NCBI RefSeq assembly: GCF_003595175.1
Contig: NZ_CP032419.1
Location: 1,736,001 to 1,800,000, forward strand
Direction of reading: 5' to 3'
From: Pseudomonas cavernae
GTDB lineage: Bacteria; Pseudomonadota; Gammaproteobacteria; Pseudomonadales; Pseudomonadaceae
Length of the DNA stretch: 64,000 nt
Shown here: piece after piece, positions 40,646 through 49,499 of the stretch
How positions within the stretch are numbered: position 1 is the first letter of the stretch
Layout: each line of letters begins with the position of its first letter
Notes under the pieces: model-generated
Told to the model about the DNA's origin: nothing
Databases searched by the model: none
Seen by the model: only the letters and a program-made list of their open reading frames with translations
Translations under genes and position numbers: made by a program

Positions 40646-40708
40646 TGCGCTGCCGGGATAAGTCCGTAGCCCATGGGAGTGCTGACACCAGGCAGCGATT
40701 CCTAAGAT
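40646..40708 (+). promoter_or_regulatory. OxoS/XylS-type activated promoter before the OxoR-like gene
   Basis: Copy F: TGCGCT (40646-40651), GCC, GGGATA (40655-40660), 15 bases, GGAGTG (40676-40681), 21 bases, TAAGAT (40703-40708). The flanking bases AGTCCGTAxCCCATGGGAGTGCTGA are shared with copy E, so E and F are a recent inverted duplication. Confidence 0.8.
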
Positions 40709-40772
40709 CGACCCAAGAGCGTAACCGCCGGGGGAGTGCATTCCGCCGGTAACCGATTGGAGTCGCCAGGCT

Positions 40773-41798
40773 ATGAAAGAACAAATGCATCAGGTCACCC
40801 TGAACTTCGCTGACGGCGTCAGCCGTAGCTTCAGCGTTACCTCCCAGAACAGCATTCTCGATGCCGCATTGCAGGCGGAAATCCCGCTGTTGTATCAGTG
40901 CCGGTCAGGTAGTTGTTCCAGTTGCATTGCGCAATTGTCCGAAGGGGACGCTGTGACGCGTCAAGGGGCCAGCTCCACGCTCCTGGCCAGCGAGTACGCC
41001 GCAGGGCAGCGTCTGCTGTGCCTTTGCCAAGCGCAGTCGGACTGCACCTTCGAACTTGGCTACGGTAGCGAGGTCGGCTCCAGTACGGCGCGCGAAGTGA
41101 ATGTCTTCGTTGACTCGGTCGAGCGCATCGCCAGCAACGTGATGCGGCTGGTCGTGGAGCTGGCGGATGGTGATTGGTTGGACTTCCGCCCTGGCCAGTT
41201 CATGCAGATCGACGTGCCCGGTTACGGCGCGGTACGCAGCTACTCGCCGTCGAGCACTGCTGTTGACCTGCCCAAGATGGAATTCCTGGTGCGCCTGCTG
41301 CCGGGTGGTGCCATGTCCGGCTACCTCGAGGAGCGGGCCGCTAGCGAGGACGTATTGACCTTGAGTGGCCCGTACGGGGCGTTCTTCCTGCGCGAGGAAA
41401 AACGCCGTGCACCGCACATCTTCGTCGCCGGTGGCACCGGACTGGCGCCGATCCTTTCGATGATTGATGCGCTGCGTCAAGGCAGTGGGCGTAAGCCGCC
41501 GATGCTGCTCAGCTTTGGCTGCGCAGTGCCGGACGCCCTGTTCTGCCTGGACGGGATTGAGCTGCGCCAGCAATGGCTGCCGAGCCTTGAAGCGCGCATT
41601 TGCGTCGACCGAGAGCCGCGTGAGGGCCTGCTCCACGGAAGTCCGGTGAGTGCTTTGCGCGAGGGCGACGTCAGCGCCGAAACGGTTGCTTACCTGTGCG
41701 GCCCCCAACCCATGATCAATGCCGCCACCGCTCGCTTGATCGAACTAGGGGCCGACCCCGCGAACATCTTCGCTGAACAGTTTGTGCCCAGTAATTGA
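40773..41798 (+). CDS. Oxygenase reductase, OxoR/BenC-like (N-terminal ferredoxin, FAD, NAD)
   Basis: A 341-residue reductase with an N-terminal plant-type ferredoxin (ligands CRSGSCSSC at about residues 43-51 and CLC near 84), an FAD domain with VRSYSPSS (about 152-159) and an NAD domain with FVAGGTGLAPILSMID. This order is that of BenC, CarAd-like and OxoR reductases. It should donate electrons to the CarAa/OxoO-like oxygenase at 27.2 kb, which is controlled by the same promoter type. TTGGAG precedes the ATG. The M20 gene follows after 9 bases and is part of the same operon. Confidence 0.9.
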   Translation: MKEQMHQVTLNFADGVSRSFSVTSQNSILDAALQAEIPLLYQCRSGSCSSCIAQLSEGDAVTRQGASSTLLASEYAAGQRLLCLCQAQSDCTFELGYGSEVGSSTAREVNVFVDSVERIASNVMRLVVELADGDWLDFRPGQFMQIDVPGYGAVRSYSPSSTAVDLPKMEFLVRLLPGGAMSGYLEERAASEDVLTLSGPYGAFFLREEKRRAPHIFVAGGTGLAPILSMIDALRQGSGRKPPMLLSFGCAVPDALFCLDGIELRQQWLPSLEARICVDREPREGLLHGSPVSALREGDVSAETVAYLCGPQPMINAATARLIELGADPANIFAEQFVPSN

Positions 41799-41807
41799 GG
41801 AGCAACC

Positions 41808-43133
41808 ATGCAAGCCACCACCCCCGTCGCGTTCTCTGCAGAGCAGATGAAATGGTACGAGCAAGCCTGTGCCAAGATCGATCCGCAGCGCCTGCAGAAT
41901 CTGCTGTATGCCATCACCGACATCCATAGCCCGACCGGTGCAGCGCGCGCCGCTAGTGAGTACATGGCCAAGCACCTGGACAGCATTGGTATGAGCTCGC
42001 GCTTACAGCCGATGAGCTTCACCAGCGGCAACGTGCTGGCCGAGCTGTGTGGTAGTGGCGGCGGTGCCAGCGTGTTGCTCTATGCGCCGATCGACACCCA
42101 TCTGGAGCTGGACGAGGCCGAGAAGCTCCTCACCGGCGAGGCCGACGAAGTGGATATGCAGCCCTCGGCGCAGATGATTGACGACTGGGTATTCGGCCTG
42201 GGCGCTTCCAATCCGAAAGGCATGGTCGCGACCCTTACCGAAGTGGCGACCGCCTTGATCGAGGCCGAAGTGCCGCTCGTTGGCGACCTGCTGGTGGGCA
42301 TGGCCGACGGTGGTATGCCAGTGGACGTTTCGGCGCGCCAGCACGCTGGCATGTCTAACGGTGTGACGCACCTGATCAATCGTGGCGGCTCGCCGGATTT
42401 CGCCATCGTCATGAAACCGTGGAACTGGGTCTACCATGAAGAGCCGGGCATGGGTTGGTTCAAGCTACGCGTGCACGGCACCCTCGGTTATGCCGGCGTG
42501 CCGCGCGGGACGCCGGGTTTCCGCAGCTCGGTGGTGCCGGCTGCGACGGTCATCCAGGAACTGGAGAAGTGGATCATCGACTACGCCGAGCGCAACACCT
42601 CGGGGCAGATCAAGCCCCACGGTTGGATCTCCGGTGTGCGCGGCGGCAACCCTGAGCGTCCGGCCTTCCCATCTGCAGTTACCGAGATTTTCTTCGACGT
42701 GCGCATCAACCCTCGCACCAGCCCAGCTGCGGTCAGGGCACAGTTCGCGGAGTTTGTCCGTGATCTGCAGGTACAGCGTCCTGAGTTGGTTCTCGACTGG
42801 GAAATGTATGGTTCCGTCGCCGGCGGCACTACCGATCCGCAGAACTGGATCGTTCAGTCTTGCCGGCGTGGCTGGGAACACATCGAGCGCCGCCAGCATG
42901 GCGAGTCCGACTTGCTCGGAGGCCAGACCGACGGCGCCGCGTTGCGCCGGCTGGGTATACCAACCGCTCGAATCGGTTGGCCGTGGCCGGCCCAGGGAGC
43001 GCCGCTGCCGGTCGCTGAAGGCCTCGGTGGCATGGGGGCAACCTACATCCCGGACCTGATCCCCTGCGCGAAGAAGATCATGTACGCACTGATCGATACC
43101 TTGACCCGGCCGCGCCACGAACTGGGGCTCTGA
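41808..43133 (+). CDS. M20-family hydrolase homologue lacking canonical metal ligands
   Basis: A 441-residue protein with the overall M20 peptidase/deacylase plan. The family landmarks are recognisable but altered: the HxD site reads PID (LLYAPIDTHLE), the bridging Asp in GxGxxDxKG reads GASNPKGM, the DEE base reads ADGG, the dimerisation-domain His of GxxAHxG reads GTLGYAG, and the terminal AHxPNE region reads GATYIPDL. Only the Asp of the first motif remains. It may bind a different metal set, act by another mechanism or be non-enzymatic. GAGGAG precedes the start and it shares an operon with the OxoR-like reductase, so a role in N-heterocycle breakdown, such as opening an amide, is plausible. 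Confidence 0.8.
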   Translation: MQATTPVAFSAEQMKWYEQACAKIDPQRLQNLLYAITDIHSPTGAARAASEYMAKHLDSIGMSSRLQPMSFTSGNVLAELCGSGGGASVLLYAPIDTHLELDEAEKLLTGEADEVDMQPSAQMIDDWVFGLGASNPKGMVATLTEVATALIEAEVPLVGDLLVGMADGGMPVDVSARQHAGMSNGVTHLINRGGSPDFAIVMKPWNWVYHEEPGMGWFKLRVHGTLGYAGVPRGTPGFRSSVVPAATVIQELEKWIIDYAERNTSGQIKPHGWISGVRGGNPERPAFPSAVTEIFFDVRINPRTSPAAVRAQFAEFVRDLQVQRPELVLDWEMYGSVAGGTTDPQNWIVQSCRRGWEHIERRQHGESDLLGGQTDGAALRRLGIPTARIGWPWPAQGAPLPVAEGLGGMGATYIPDLIPCAKKIMYALIDTLTRPRHELGL

Positions 43134-43237
43134 GTCCCGATCGAGGTTTCCGATAACCCCTCCCTCCGCTTACCCCAGTGCCTGTACGGCCCGGTGCTTC
43201 GCGCCGGTGAGCTGGAGGAAAGTAATGCTTGCAATGA

Positions 43238-44368
<1,131 letters not shown>

Positions 44369-44387
44369 GCGAGCAAACCCAGCATGG

Positions 44388-44414
44388 CCGCCAGGGTGCA
44401 GTACGCCCTGGCGG
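44388..44414 (+). terminator. Hairpin between frmA and the VOC gene
   Basis: CCGCCAGGG (44388-44396) pairs perfectly with CCCTGGCGG (44406-44414). It has no T-tract and may reduce read-through into the VOC gene or stabilise the frmA message. Confidence 0.4.
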
Positions 44415-44452
44415 AATGAATGCGCCTGTATTCAACCAAGGAGAGCTACAAG

Positions 44453-44836
44453 ATGAGCATCTTTACTCACGTGACAGTCGGTACCAATGACCTGCAAAAA
44501 GCCCGCAGCTTCTACGATGAAGTGCTCGGCAAGCTGGGTCATAAACGCATCGCGGACCTGGGTGACAACGGTTCGATCTGGGGTGAGAACGCGCCGTCGT
44601 TCTTCGTCCTCAAGCCTGCCGACGGCGCGCCCGCCAGCGTCGGTAACGGCGTCACCATCAGTTTCGAGGCGCCGAATCGTGCCGCGATCGACGCGTTCCA
44701 TGCCGCAGCACTGGCGGCAGGTGGCAAGGACGAGGGTGCCCCGGGCCCGCGTGGTTGGGCGCCGAACGCCTATGCAGCCTATGCCCGTGACCTCGATGGC
44801 AACAAGCTGGCCGTTTACTGCTTCAAGGCAGCCTGA
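44453..44836 (+). CDS. VOC (glyoxalase-like) family protein
   Basis: A 127-residue single-unit VOC protein. It begins FTHVTVGTNDLQKARSFYDEVLG, the paired beta-alpha-beta metal fold, and ends ARDLDGNKLAVYCF, where the Asp-Gly-Asn and following strand hold the second metal site; a His near the N-terminus can be a ligand. AAGGAG lies nine bases before the ATG at 44453. Such proteins act as small dioxygenases, isomerases or glutathione-dependent enzymes. Its position after frmA suggests a detoxifying role, but no reaction can be assigned. Confidence 0.8.
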   Translation: MSIFTHVTVGTNDLQKARSFYDEVLGKLGHKRIADLGDNGSIWGENAPSFFVLKPADGAPASVGNGVTISFEAPNRAAIDAFHAAALAAGGKDEGAPGPRGWAPNAYAAYARDLDGNKLAVYCFKAA

Positions 44837-44843
44837 GGCTGAC

Positions 44844-44869
44844 GCGAGGCCAGCACCAGCTGGCCTCGC
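44844..44869 (+). terminator. Hairpin after the VOC gene
   Basis: GCGAGGCCAG (44844-44853) pairs perfectly with CTGGCCTCGC (44860-44869) around the six-base loop CACCAG. It lies seven bases after the VOC stop and probably ends this transcription unit, although no long T-tract follows. Confidence 0.6.
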
Positions 44870-45055
44870 CAATCCCCAGGCGCGCGTGAGCTCGCAATAG
44901 TGACTTTTGGCTAAAGGGGTACCTTGGAATTTCATCTCAAGAAGTCGACAGGGTATTGCTGGCGTAGGCACCAGTCGCTGTGCAGGCGGACCACCTCTGC
45001 ATGACCTCCTCTGTAGTTTCTGGCGCAGGTTTCAACCTTCGATCGGAGATAGTCG

Positions 45056-46126
45056 ATGGCTTACCTTGTTTGGTTGATCGCATTGAGTGTCGTAATCCTC
45101 CCGGTTCAGGCGCAGGAGGTTTTGCGGTTCAAGGCCTGGAAGGACTATATCGACCCTGCCGTGCTGGAAAACTTCCAGCAAGAAACCGGTATCAGGGTCG
45201 ATTACCAGACATTTACTACCGCAGAGGAACTCGATCAGGCCCTGGTGCGCGGCGAACATATCGACGTGCTGGTGCCGTCGCATTTTCAGCTTGCTGGCCT
45301 GATTGCCAACAAGCGCTTACAAGCGCTGGATTTTCGCCAGTTACCACACTACGCCAGCGTCGACCCGGAGTTGTTGGCGATGCTGGCGGCACTCAACTCG
45401 GCCAATCGCTATGTGGTGCCTTACCTATGGGGAACCGTTGGCCTGGCAGTCAATCCGCGACTTGCCGAGCCCGCGTTTGGTCGCGCCTTGCCCAATAGCT
45501 GGAGTCTACTGTTCGATGAACGCGACAGCGCTAGTCTCGAGGGGTGTGGGATCGGTTGGCTTGACGCTCCCGAAGAGACGCTGTCGCTATGGCTGAACTA
45601 CAGGGGCAAGAACCTCGGACGTAGTAGTGAGGGGCAGATTTCGCGTGCTGGCAGGTCGCTGCTGGAGTTGGGGCGTAGGACAAGATCACTTGATAATGAA
45701 CGCTATATCGAGGATCTCTCCAGCGGTCGGTTATGCGTGGCCATGGCGTGGGTAGGGCATGCCTTGACGGCCGCCAAAGCCAATCCTTCGCTGCAATTCC
45801 TAATTCCCCAGGAAGGGGCTTTGGTGTTTATCGATAGCTTGGCGATCCCTGCCAATGCACCGCATCCCGAACTGGCCTATCGCTTTATCGACTACCTGCT
45901 GCAGCCAGAAAACTCAGTGCGCAACTCACTCGCGACACAGTTCTACTCGCCGTTGTCGAGTGGAGCGCCGGAGTTGGTGAAGCTGGCTAAGGAACAACCG
46001 ATGTTGGTACCTGACCAGAGGGAGCGGCGTCGCCTTTACTTTCTAGAAAAGCTTTCAGTAGAACAGAAGCAGGCGGTAGATCGCCTTTGGCAGGGCGTGA
46101 AGCAGTCTCGAACAGCAGTTCCATGA
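45056..46126 (+). CDS. Periplasmic solute-binding protein, PotF/PotD-like
   Basis: A 356-residue exported protein with signal peptide MAYLVWLIALSVVILPVQAQ. The mature N-terminus EVLRFKAWKDYIDPAVLENF and the later LQFLIPQEGALVFIDSLAIP are those of polyamine-type ABC binding proteins. No permease or ATPase gene accompanies it, so it is an orphan receptor that may serve a transporter elsewhere. Codon use is less G+C-biased than in the catabolic operons. Its stop codon lies within a few bases of the IS21 remnant, so the extreme C-terminus may have been altered by that insertion. CGGAG precedes the ATG. Confidence 0.8.
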   Translation: MAYLVWLIALSVVILPVQAQEVLRFKAWKDYIDPAVLENFQQETGIRVDYQTFTTAEELDQALVRGEHIDVLVPSHFQLAGLIANKRLQALDFRQLPHYASVDPELLAMLAALNSANRYVVPYLWGTVGLAVNPRLAEPAFGRALPNSWSLLFDERDSASLEGCGIGWLDAPEETLSLWLNYRGKNLGRSSEGQISRAGRSLLELGRRTRSLDNERYIEDLSSGRLCVAMAWVGHALTAAKANPSLQFLIPQEGALVFIDSLAIPANAPHPELAYRFIDYLLQPENSVRNSLATQFYSPLSSGAPELVKLAKEQPMLVPDQRERRRLYFLEKLSVEQKQAVDRLWQGVKQSRTAVP

Positions 46127-46140
46127 CTGTGAAACTGGTG

Positions 46141-46218
46141 ATGCATTTTGCCGAGTTGCTGATCGGCGGCATTTACCGGCGCTTGCAGGTGTCGCACCCG
46201 AAGCTGTGTGCCAGTCGA
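46141..46218 (+). pseudogene. Inverted internal piece of istA
   Basis: On the plus strand this segment encodes MHFAELLIGGIYRRLQVSHP then KLCASR, which is the part of IstA that normally follows FQFDW on the opposite strand here. The two pieces overlap over about eight bases (CCAGTCGA at 46211-46218), so the inversion probably arose at a short repeat. Confidence 0.65.
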
Positions 46219-46615
46219 ACTGAAACGCCTCGCCAAGCGCAAAGGTCAACGGCACAAAAGCGTGCAGCGCCTTACCCTGCTCACCGCGCCACGCACGGAT
46301 AAACGCGGTGAGCTGACTGTAGCCACCGTCGTAACCCTCGGCCTTGATCTGTTCAAACAACGCCTTGGCACTTCGGCGATGGTGCTTGGCCCGCAGCGAA
46401 TCGGCTTTAAGCGCCTGCGCCAGCGTTGCGTGAAAAGCACTGAGCTTGTTGAAGACCGCGCGGCGTTGATACACCGGCTGCTTTGCTTCCGGTGCTCTGA
46501 CCCACTTGCGTATCGCGTTGCGTGCTAAACCGGTGCGCTTGGTTATCTCATGCAGCGACAGCTTGTCGCGAAAATACATCCGCCGAATTCTGCCCATCAT
46601 TTCCATACTGATCAC
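46211..46615 (-). pseudogene. istA: istA transposase, N-terminal fragment
   Basis: The fragment begins MISMEMMGRIRRMYFRDKLS with the HTH region LHEITKRTGLARNAIRKWVRAPE and runs to GEAFQFDW, the start of the DDE catalytic core, where it should continue with the Ser/Glu-rich strand. After that the frame departs from the family. The protein is non-functional. Confidence 0.8.
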
Positions 46616-46709
46616 CCTGTGTTCTCCTGCTCAAAAGTTGAGCAGGAGTAGTTGAACACCTGGGTCAGTTTTCGATCGGCAGAACAGCCTCTACTGGGTC
46701 AGTTTTCGG

Positions 46710-47062
46710 TCAGCGGCAACACGCGGACGCCACCCCCATCAAGCCTTGCGCATTCATGTCGGTGAAAGGCGGCTCGAACAACCGCGACGGCTCCATCACT
46801 CCGGTCTGGATCAGCTCCTGGATGATCAGCTCGATGAACTCAATCTGGTTCGGGGTGGCGGTACTGCCGTGGATGAAGTCGCTGAAGGCCTGCATGGCTG
46901 CTTCACAATCCAGGCCGACCAGAGAGCGGATGAGGATGCCGAGGCCGTGGTTCTTTTCCTTCGCCTCGTCGATCAGGGCCGGTGAGCCACCGGCATCGAT
47001 CAGCATCCTTTCCAGCTCGACCAAATCATCCAGTGTCAGCGCCTGGTTGCGCCGCAAGCGCT
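46710..47062 (-). pseudogene. C-terminal fragment of type I restriction subunit HsdR
   Basis: The minus-strand frame RRNQALTLDDLVELERMLID through IEFIELIIQELIQTGVM and LFEPPFTDMNAQGLMGV matches the C-terminal helical domain of EcoEI-type HsdR. About 117 codons remain; the motor and nuclease domains are absent. The frame is joined upstream to sequence just behind the integrase stop codon, and its end falls in the IS21 terminal repeat, so both ends are breakpoints. Confidence 0.75.
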
Positions 47063-47064
47063 GT

Positions 47065-48483
47065 CTATTGCATCTGTGGCAGTTTTCGCCTGCGCAAAAC
47101 GACCTTGCCTCCGTCCCACTCTTTTTCATCATGCAGGCAATCCAGATAGCGTCCCCAAAGCTCCAGTGCAGCATGTTTTTCGGGTAGGTAGCTGTACCGA
47201 TCATAGTGAACCGATTGCACATCGCTGCGGCCGTGAGAAAGTAGCCAGCTGCGTGTTTCTTTCGAAATTCCAAGTGAGGCCATTAGCGTCTCGGCCGTAA
47301 CTCGCACGTTTGCATAGCTGAAATAGCTCGTTCGTGCTGAGTTGCTCAGTGCTTTGCCTGCCTCGCTGAATCGCTTGCCGGCGGTGTCCGGGCGAATGCA
47401 GCGGCGGCCTATGCAAAAGGGGCCAGGGCCGATTTTGTCATCGAAGAGGGGTTGCAGGATCGCTTTGATTCGCTCGGTGAGCGGTAGTAGGTGGTCCCAG
47501 GCTTGCCCTTTTTTACCCTTGCTGTCGGTTAAGTGAAGGAGATTATCAGCGGTTTCCTCCCACTTGACGCGCAGGAGTTGCTCCATTCGTTGGCCGCCAA
47601 GATAGATCAGAGCCTTGCAGATGGCCAATTCTCGCGGAGGCAGGGTGTCCAGATACCGCAGCAGTTCGCCGAGCTCCTCCGGGGTTAGCGAGTCCGTGTT
47701 GCCGCCGCGGGTATTGGCCAGAGTGGGAACCTTGGCTGCCGGGTTGACACCGATGTTGAAGATCTTCGAGTCGCTCACATCTCTATCCAGCGACAGATGT
47801 GCCTTACCGCCATAACTGAATGCGGCTTTCAAATACCGATGGACGCTCGCCGCGGTCGAACGCATACCGGTGCTCGCGCTAGCCTTACCCTTATTGCCAA
47901 TCCCGCGCCCTCGCGGTTTACGAGAGAGGAGGGAACTCATCACCAGGTGAATCTCCTCGCCTGTGATGCTTTTTGCGGGGCGGAACATCAAGTCCGGATG
48001 ATGCTCAATCACATGTGTTTGGAACAGTCTTTCAACTTCTCCTGCCTTGACCTTGCCTCGCGCTTTGAGGTCTTGGACGTAGGCTTCAAGCAATTCTTTG
48101 AATGTGCCTTCTTTGGAAGCGAGCTTTTCGGTGTAAGCTTGGGCTAGTCGATTCTTCTCGGCTGCGGCGCTCTGCGTCGCGATGTAGGCCTTCACATCAC
48201 CGTGTTCTGAGGCTAGCCCTGCCAGGTCGGCAGCTTTGTCTCGCAATTCAGTCAGCGTGAGGCCAAGAGATCTAGCTGTGGTCTTGTACTGCCCAACTGA
48301 AATCATCAAGTCACGGCCATTGAGCCGGTAACGGTAGTAACCGTTGATGACGCCGTTCTCTCTGCGCTTGAAAAGCAAGCTGCCACGTGACCTGCCGGGC
48401 AAGCTTTCTGTCAGCTTCTCCCCAGGCTGCATCCCGCGCAGCTTCTGATCGTTGACGCTCTTGTCCGCAGTATTCCCTGCCAT
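47065..48483 (-). CDS. int: Tyrosine recombinase (site-specific integrase)
   Basis: A 472-residue phage/island-type integrase. The N-terminal part has a DUF4102-like arm domain (NGRDLMISVGQYKTTARSLGL), then a SAM-like core-binding domain (about 120-230) and a catalytic domain. The first catalytic Arg is in LGGQRMEQLLRVKW, and the C-terminal SWLLSHGRSDVQSVHYDRY provides His and the Tyr nucleophile. The ATG at 48483 follows GGGGA; a GTG start at 48510 is possible. It sits 150 bases from the tRNA-Arg 3' fragment that is its probable attachment site. A related C-terminal relic lies at 7.8 kb in the same orientation. Confidence 0.88.
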   Translation of the reverse strand: MAGNTADKSVNDQKLRGMQPGEKLTESLPGRSRGSLLFKRRENGVINGYYRYRLNGRDLMISVGQYKTTARSLGLTLTELRDKAADLAGLASEHGDVKAYIATQSAAAEKNRLAQAYTEKLASKEGTFKELLEAYVQDLKARGKVKAGEVERLFQTHVIEHHPDLMFRPAKSITGEEIHLVMSSLLSRKPRGRGIGNKGKASASTGMRSTAASVHRYLKAAFSYGGKAHLSLDRDVSDSKIFNIGVNPAAKVPTLANTRGGNTDSLTPEELGELLRYLDTLPPRELAICKALIYLGGQRMEQLLRVKWEETADNLLHLTDSKGKKGQAWDHLLPLTERIKAILQPLFDDKIGPGPFCIGRRCIRPDTAGKRFSEAGKALSNSARTSYFSYANVRVTAETLMASLGISKETRSWLLSHGRSDVQSVHYDRYSYLPEKHAALELWGRYLDCLHDEKEWDGGKVVLRRRKLPQMQ

Positions 48484-48635
48484 TGATTTGGTCCCCACTA
48501 CGGTCCCCACATGTCATGACACTGCAAGCTACATGGTGAGGCGTCATGTGACAAGGTTGGTGATGAAGTCCTTATAAAGTAAGGGATTATTGAAGGTGTT
48601 GAAAAAGTGGAGTACGTAGGGAAGCAAAAAAGATA

Positions 48636-48684
48636 CCCCCTCCTAAGGGGAAGGTTGGTGGTTCGAACCCACTCTGGGACGCCA
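48636..48684 (+). other. tRNA-Arg(CCT) 3' half, probable att repeat
   Basis: The sequence begins in the anticodon stem (CCCC, loop CTCCTAA with anticodon CCT, GGGG) and continues through the variable loop, the complete T arm GTGG-TTCGAAC-CCAC, the 3' acceptor strand CTGGGAC and GCCA. The D arm and 5' acceptor strand are missing and the upstream DNA is unrelated, so it is not a working tRNA. It fits the duplicated crossover segment left by integration into the 3' end of tRNA-Arg(CCT). The orientation implies that the element lies to the left. Confidence 0.8.
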
Positions 48685-48801
48685 AAAAATCAATGACTTA
48701 TCGATTTTTTGTTTCTTTTTAGCTTTCAGTCTTCCAGATTTTCCCCGTTCGTTTCCCGTTTTTTTGGACTTGCCCCTATCAAACCGGACACCGGCACCCC
48801 G

Positions 48802-48866
48802 TTAAGTTGAGGTTCCTGCCAGGCGCCTGAACTCTCGTGGTGAGCGGTATTTCAGGGCGCTCGTTC
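48802..48866 (-). pseudogene. IS3-family transposase OrfB, C-terminal relic
   Basis: The minus strand encodes SALKYRSPREFRRLAGTST and a stop at 48802, the usual C-terminus of IS3-family OrfB. Just upstream, ACGAGCG in another frame shows that the expected RPHS codons are deleted. The following GGTGCCGGTGTCCGG on the minus strand looks like the terminal inverted repeat. Confidence 0.65.
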
Positions 48867-49499
48867 AGTGATCAACCTAGAACACTCCTGCTACGACCTT
48901 TCGTTCAACCAGAGCGGCAAGGTCTAGCTGTTTGGCACGTTTAACGACATCTCCGCTGTATGGCGCCGATAGCCTGAACAGCCTCGCCAACATCGATCTG
49001 CCCGGCCCACGGTTTCGCTTCCCTGCCGGTTGACACCGTGCACCTGAGCGCTGGCGTCGAATTACAAGAACTATGGCGGTCACTGGCGATTCCTGCAGGA
49101 GCCGCGACGGTACTTTGCACTCACGAGATTCGCCAGCCGTTCGGTGGACTTGTCCGGGAGTGCCGGGTTCCGGCGAAGGGAATCGAACCGCTACAGAAGC
49201 AAAGGGCTCTGTGGGAGATATCGAGCCCACCATACAAGGTGCCATACAACGTACTCGTTGCTGGCTAAGTCGCCGTAGTACAGGCGAGCTGACGCCAGCG
49301 GGTGGACCTGAACCTGAAAGCAGCTATCTACCTGTCGCGAGTAATACCTCACTGCCACCAGCTTGCCGCTCACGCTTCCCTAGATAAGGGTGCTTGCTAG
49401 CGCCATCCACGCTTGCCAGGGCACGGGACCTTCGGCGTGCGGGTCAATAAGGCATGCAATAGTTCCATACGGTCCTTGACGCGCCGATCCGCTGACTCC

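Larger units (their letters stand above)
46130..46714 (-). mobile_element. IS21-family insertion sequence remnant, internally rearranged
   Basis: The right end carries two direct terminal repeats, TGGGTCAGTTTTCGATCGGC at 46661-46680 and TGGGTCAGTTTTCGGTCAGC at 46695-46714, as IS21 elements do. A perfect 11-bp stem (46624-46648) lies between the repeats and the transposase start. Only the N-terminal part of istA remains (46211-46615), and the next piece of istA is inverted (46141-46218). The istB gene and the other end are gone. Confidence 0.75.
48484..49499. other. Non-coding boundary region: att site, IS3 tail and decayed DNA
   Basis: About 1 kb with no intact gene. It contains the tRNA-Arg 3' half (48636-48684) and the tail of an IS3-family transposase (48802-48866). 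The remaining 600 bases give broken translations on both strands, such as a minus-strand frame at 48877-49245, that I cannot assign to a family; they look like pseudogene remains. Confidence 0.55.

Noticed and set aside
46710..47273. One 187-residue gene covering the hsdR tail and the integrase end
   Set aside because: Its N-terminal part is an out-of-frame reading of the integrase; only the C-terminal part is real HsdR sequence.
48600..48684. A functional tRNA-Arg(CCT) gene
   Set aside because: The 5' acceptor strand and D arm are absent and the upstream bases cannot pair with the 3' acceptor strand.
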